From Oscillospiraceae bacterium (lineage in GTDB: Bacteria > Bacillota_A > Clostridia > Oscillospirales > Oscillospiraceae): DNA of 7,978 nt. The position numbers were made by a program, and so were the translations under genes. Below the pieces are notes generated by a model. The model was not told where the DNA came from. It did not search any database and worked only from the letters and a program-made list of their open reading frames with translations. The stretch lies in assembly GCA_017415945.1 (NCBI GenBank), contig JAFQDR010000013.1, positions 1-7,978 of the forward strand, written 5' to 3'. The first letter of the stretch is position 1. The number at the start of each line of letters is the position of its first letter. Of this stretch, positions 6,241 to 7,978 are shown piece after piece.

Positions 6241-6784
6241 CATGAAGCAAACCATGTATGCCCTCACGGCATTTTTCACTATAGGCTCCATGCTCTTCAT
6301 GGGGTTCTATGCAGCTCATCCCCACCCTGCACTGCTCCCCTGTGCCATTACCTTCGGTACGACCGCATATCATTTCATTATGCGCCTAACCGTCGGGACT
6401 GCTGTGGATCTGATTTTTCAAAATCAAATCGACCCTTCCGCCAGGTGGTTTCAAACACGAGCGTGTGAAGACAGGGTCTATGAGAAGTGGAATGTTAAGT
6501 CGTGGAAAGAGAAGCTGCCAAGCTATGACCCTTCCCTATTCTCTCACAAGGAGCACAGCTTTGACGAGATTGCGGGAGCCATGTGCCAAGCAGAGCTCGT
6601 GCATGAGATCATCGTGATCCTCAGCTTTGTGCCGCTGTTATTCGCGATCCCCTTTGGCGCCTTCCCGATATTTCTCCTGACCTCTTTGGCAGCCGCCGTA
6701 TTTGACAGCCTGTTTGTGATCGTGCAGCGGTACAATCGCAAGCGGATCCTCCGTTTGGTCCGCCGCAAAAAAACAAGGAAATAA
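6230..6784 (+). CDS. Small membrane protein resembling the CrtO acyltransferase family
   Basis: The 184-residue protein has hydrophobic segments at about 9-29, 35-55 and 126-167 (probably two spans in the last), and a very basic C-terminus (RYNRKRILRLVRRKKTRK). The middle, WFQTRACEDRVYEKW (73-87) then VKSWKEKLPSY (89-99) and CQAELVHE (119-126), resembles the pattern of proteins annotated as glycosyl-4,4'-diaponeurosporenoate acyltransferase (CrtO), an enzyme of staphyloxanthin synthesis. No other carotenoid gene is in the window, so the true substrate is probably different, and the family call is from memory of the motif pattern only. The ATG at 6230 overlaps the previous gene by 11 bases; an ATG at 6242 is an alternative. 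Neither has a clear ribosome binding site, which suggests coupling to the upstream gene. Confidence 0.55.
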   Translation: MKNNMKQTMYALTAFFTIGSMLFMGFYAAHPHPALLPCAITFGTTAYHFIMRLTVGTAVDLIFQNQIDPSARWFQTRACEDRVYEKWNVKSWKEKLPSYDPSLFSHKEHSFDEIAGAMCQAELVHEIIVILSFVPLLFAIPFGAFPIFLLTSLAAAVFDSLFVIVQRYNRKRILRLVRRKKTRK

Positions 6785-6826
6785 AAAAATACCGAACTTT
6801 TCCCTTAGGTGAAGTTCGGTATTTTT
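6783..6826. terminator. Bidirectional terminator between the CrtO-like gene and rplT
   Basis: AATACCGAACTT (6788-6799) pairs with AAGTTCGGTATT (6812-6823). Flanking A-run (6783-6789) and T-run (6822-6826) extend the stem or serve as U-tracts on either strand. The loop is about 10-12 bases. It lies between convergent genes and ends the infC-rpmI-rplT transcript on the - strand as well as the SLOG unit on the + strand. Confidence 0.88.
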
Positions 6827-6840
6827 GTGTATATCTGAAA

Positions 6841-7197
6841 TTAGTTCAGAGCAGCCTTAGCAGCTTCGCACAGAGCGGTGAATGCTGCGGGATCGTGGAT
6901 AGCGGTTTCGGACAGCATCTTGCGATTCATGTCGATACCAGCCAGCTTCAGACCGTGCATGAAGGTGGAGTAGTTCATGCCGTTTGCCTTAGCTGCAGCG
7001 GAGATACGAGTGATCCACAGCTTGCGGTAATCTCTCTTCTTCTGCTTGCGGCCAACGTATGCGTAACGGCCGGACTTCATTACCTGTTCCTTAGCCATCT
7101 TGAAGTGGCGAGACTTGTTGCCCCAGTAGCCCTTAGCCAGACCCAGGACTTTATTTCTTCTCTTACGGGTCATCATTGCGCCCTTAACTCTTGCCAT
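6841..7197 (-). CDS. rplT: 50S ribosomal protein L20
   Basis: L20 binds 23S rRNA and is needed early in assembly of the large subunit. The 118-residue length is standard and the sequence is typical throughout: [18 protein letters not shown] at the start, [18 protein letters not shown] (21-38), [18 protein letters not shown] (46-63), [17 protein letters not shown] (64-80) and [13 protein letters not shown] (85-97). AGGAGGA (about 7214-7207 on the - strand) lies 9 bases before the ATG. It is the last gene of infC-rpmI-rplT, 19 bases after rpmI. In many Firmicutes L20 represses this operon through a leader upstream of infC; that region is beyond the window. Confidence 0.99.
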   Translation of the reverse strand: MARVKGAMMTRKRRNKVLGLAKGYWGNKSRHFKMAKEQVMKSGRYAYVGRKQKKRDYRKLWITRISAAAKANGMNYSTFMHGLKLAGIDMNRKMLSETAIHDPAAFTALCEAAKAALN

Positions 7198-7216
7198 ATC
7201 TTAAAGTCCTCCTCGA

Positions 7217-7414
7217 TTATTTGTAGGGAATCAGTTTCTTAATGGTTGCTTCGTTGGTAACGTCTGCATATGCACCGTCACGCAGTCTGCGGCAACGCTT
7301 GGTATCCTTCTTGGTCAGGATGTGTCTCTTGTTAGCGTGAGAGCGCTTTACCTTACCGGACTTAGTCAGAGAGAATCTCTTCTTAGCACCGGAGTGAGTC
7401 TTCATCTTAGGCAT
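7217..7414 (-). CDS. rpmI: 50S ribosomal protein L35
   Basis: L35 is a small basic protein of the large ribosomal subunit. The 65-residue product has the full family pattern: [20 protein letters not shown] at the start, [16 protein letters not shown] (21-36), and [12 protein letters not shown] (40-51), with a C-terminal [14 protein letters not shown] (7430-7425 on the - strand) lies 10 bases before the ATG. It is placed between infC and rplT, as in nearly all bacteria, and has no terminator on either side. Confidence 0.98.
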   Translation of the reverse strand: MPKMKTHSGAKKRFSLTKSGKVKRSHANKRHILTKKDTKRCRRLRDGAYADVTNEATIKKLIPYK

Positions 7415-7450
7415 GTTGATTGTTCTCCTTCCTTGGTCATAGACCGATTA

Positions 7451-7978
7451 TTATGCGTCCTGTTCGGCTGCAGCCTTTTCAGCAGCCTGCTTCTTAGCCT
7501 TCTGTTCCTTCTTCAGCTGATTCTGAGACTTGGGAGACAGGAAGATAGACATATTTCTGCCTTCCAGCTTGGGCTCCTTGTCCAGATTGGCAACGTCGGT
7601 GCACTTTGCCGCAAAATCACGCAGCAGCTTTTCGCCGATGTTGGTATGTGCCATTTCTCTGCCGCGGAAACGTACGGAAACCTTTACACGGTCGCCGTCA
7701 GCCAAGAACTTCTGCCCATTTTTCAGCTTGGTGTTAAAGTCATTTTCGCCGATACCGGGGGACATGCGAATTTCCTTCACATCCATTACGTGCTGATTTT
7801 TCTTAGCTTCCTTTACCTTCTTGTTCTGCTCGAAACGATACTTACCGTAGTCCATAATCTTGCAGACAGGGGGCTTGGCATTGGGAGAAATCATTACAAG
7901 GTCCAAATCCTGTGCATCAGCGATCTTCTGAGCTTCAGCAGAACTCATCAGACCCATCTGTTCACCGTCGGAACCGAT
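7451..7978 (-). CDS. infC: Translation initiation factor IF-3 (5' end cut by window edge)
   Basis: IF-3 binds the 30S subunit, prevents early joining of the 50S, and checks start codon and initiator tRNA. The visible 175 residues start within the N-terminal domain (IGSDGEQMGLMSSAEAQKIA) and include SPNAKPPVCKIMDYGKYRFE, the lysine-rich linker, and the C-terminal domain with VKEIRMSPGIGENDF, GDRVKVSVRFRGREM and HTNIGEKLL. The frame is open to base 7978, so the ATG at 7957 is internal; roughly 15-20 residues and the true start (often a rare AUU in this gene) lie outside. The C-terminus carries a Lys/Ala/Glu-rich tail (KKEQKAKKQAAEKAAAEQDA) beyond the core domain. rpmI follows after 36 bases. 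Confidence 0.98.
   Translation of the reverse strand: MGSDGEQMGLMSSAEAQKIADAQDLDLVMISPNAKPPVCKIMDYGKYRFEQNKKVKEAKKNQHVMDVKEIRMSPGIGENDFNTKLKNGQKFLADGDRVKVSVRFRGREMAHTNIGEKLLRDFAAKCTDVANLDKEPKLEGRNMSIFLSPKSQNQLKKEQKAKKQAAEKAAAEQDA

Noticed and set aside
7530..7796. 88-codon open frame on the + strand within infC
   Set aside because: Opposite the conserved IF-3 gene, with no start signal or domain.
1..7978. CRISPR arrays, tRNA or rRNA genes, insertion sequences, phage genes or attachment sites
   Set aside because: Looked for repeated spacers, terminal inverted repeats, transposase or integrase motifs and cloverleaf-like segments; none seen. The only inverted repeats are terminators and the riboswitch.

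Overview
The window looks like chromosomal DNA from a Gram-positive Firmicute, most likely an anaerobic member of the Clostridia (inference). The grounds are strong GGAGG-type ribosome binding sites, a Gram-positive style lipoprotein receptor, a RibU-type ECF riboflavin S component under an FMN riboswitch, a YpsA-like SLOG protein, and the canonical infC-rpmI-rplT order. No insertion sequence, phage gene, CRISPR array, tRNA or rRNA was seen. Ten complete genes and one gene cut by the right edge account for nearly all of the sequence.

Region 1 (1-2510, + strand) is a complete polar amino acid ABC importer: lipoprotein receptor, permease and ATPase. A strong hairpin lies between receptor and permease, the permease and ATPase genes overlap by 11 bases, and an intrinsic terminator closes the unit. 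Region 2 (2497-4710, + strand) holds an S66 serine peptidase of the LD-carboxypeptidase/MccF type and mnmA, the tRNA U34 2-thiouridylase. Each has its own promoter-like sequence; that of mnmA (TTGTCA-17-TATAAT) lies across the stop codon of the peptidase gene. A hairpin with U-tracts on both strands separates mnmA from the convergent ribU.

Region 3 (4712-5700, - strand) is ribU with a long leader that carries an FMN aptamer followed by an intrinsic terminator, so riboflavin uptake should be switched off by transcription termination when FMN is plentiful. Region 4 (5692-6830, + strand) is a divergent two-gene unit: a SLOG/DUF1273 (YpsA-like) protein and an overlapping small membrane protein that resembles the CrtO acyltransferase family. 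The promoters of ribU and of this unit appear to share one palindromic -35 hexamer, TTGCAA. Region 5 (6785-7978, - strand) is rplT, rpmI and most of infC, ending in a second bidirectional terminator.

Most of this is ordinary housekeeping DNA. The points most worth a second look are the shared -35 element, the three-cysteine arrangement in MnmA, the MccF-like peptidase, the mnmA promoter inside the preceding gene, and the SLOG/CrtO-like pair. I see no convincing novel multi-gene system.
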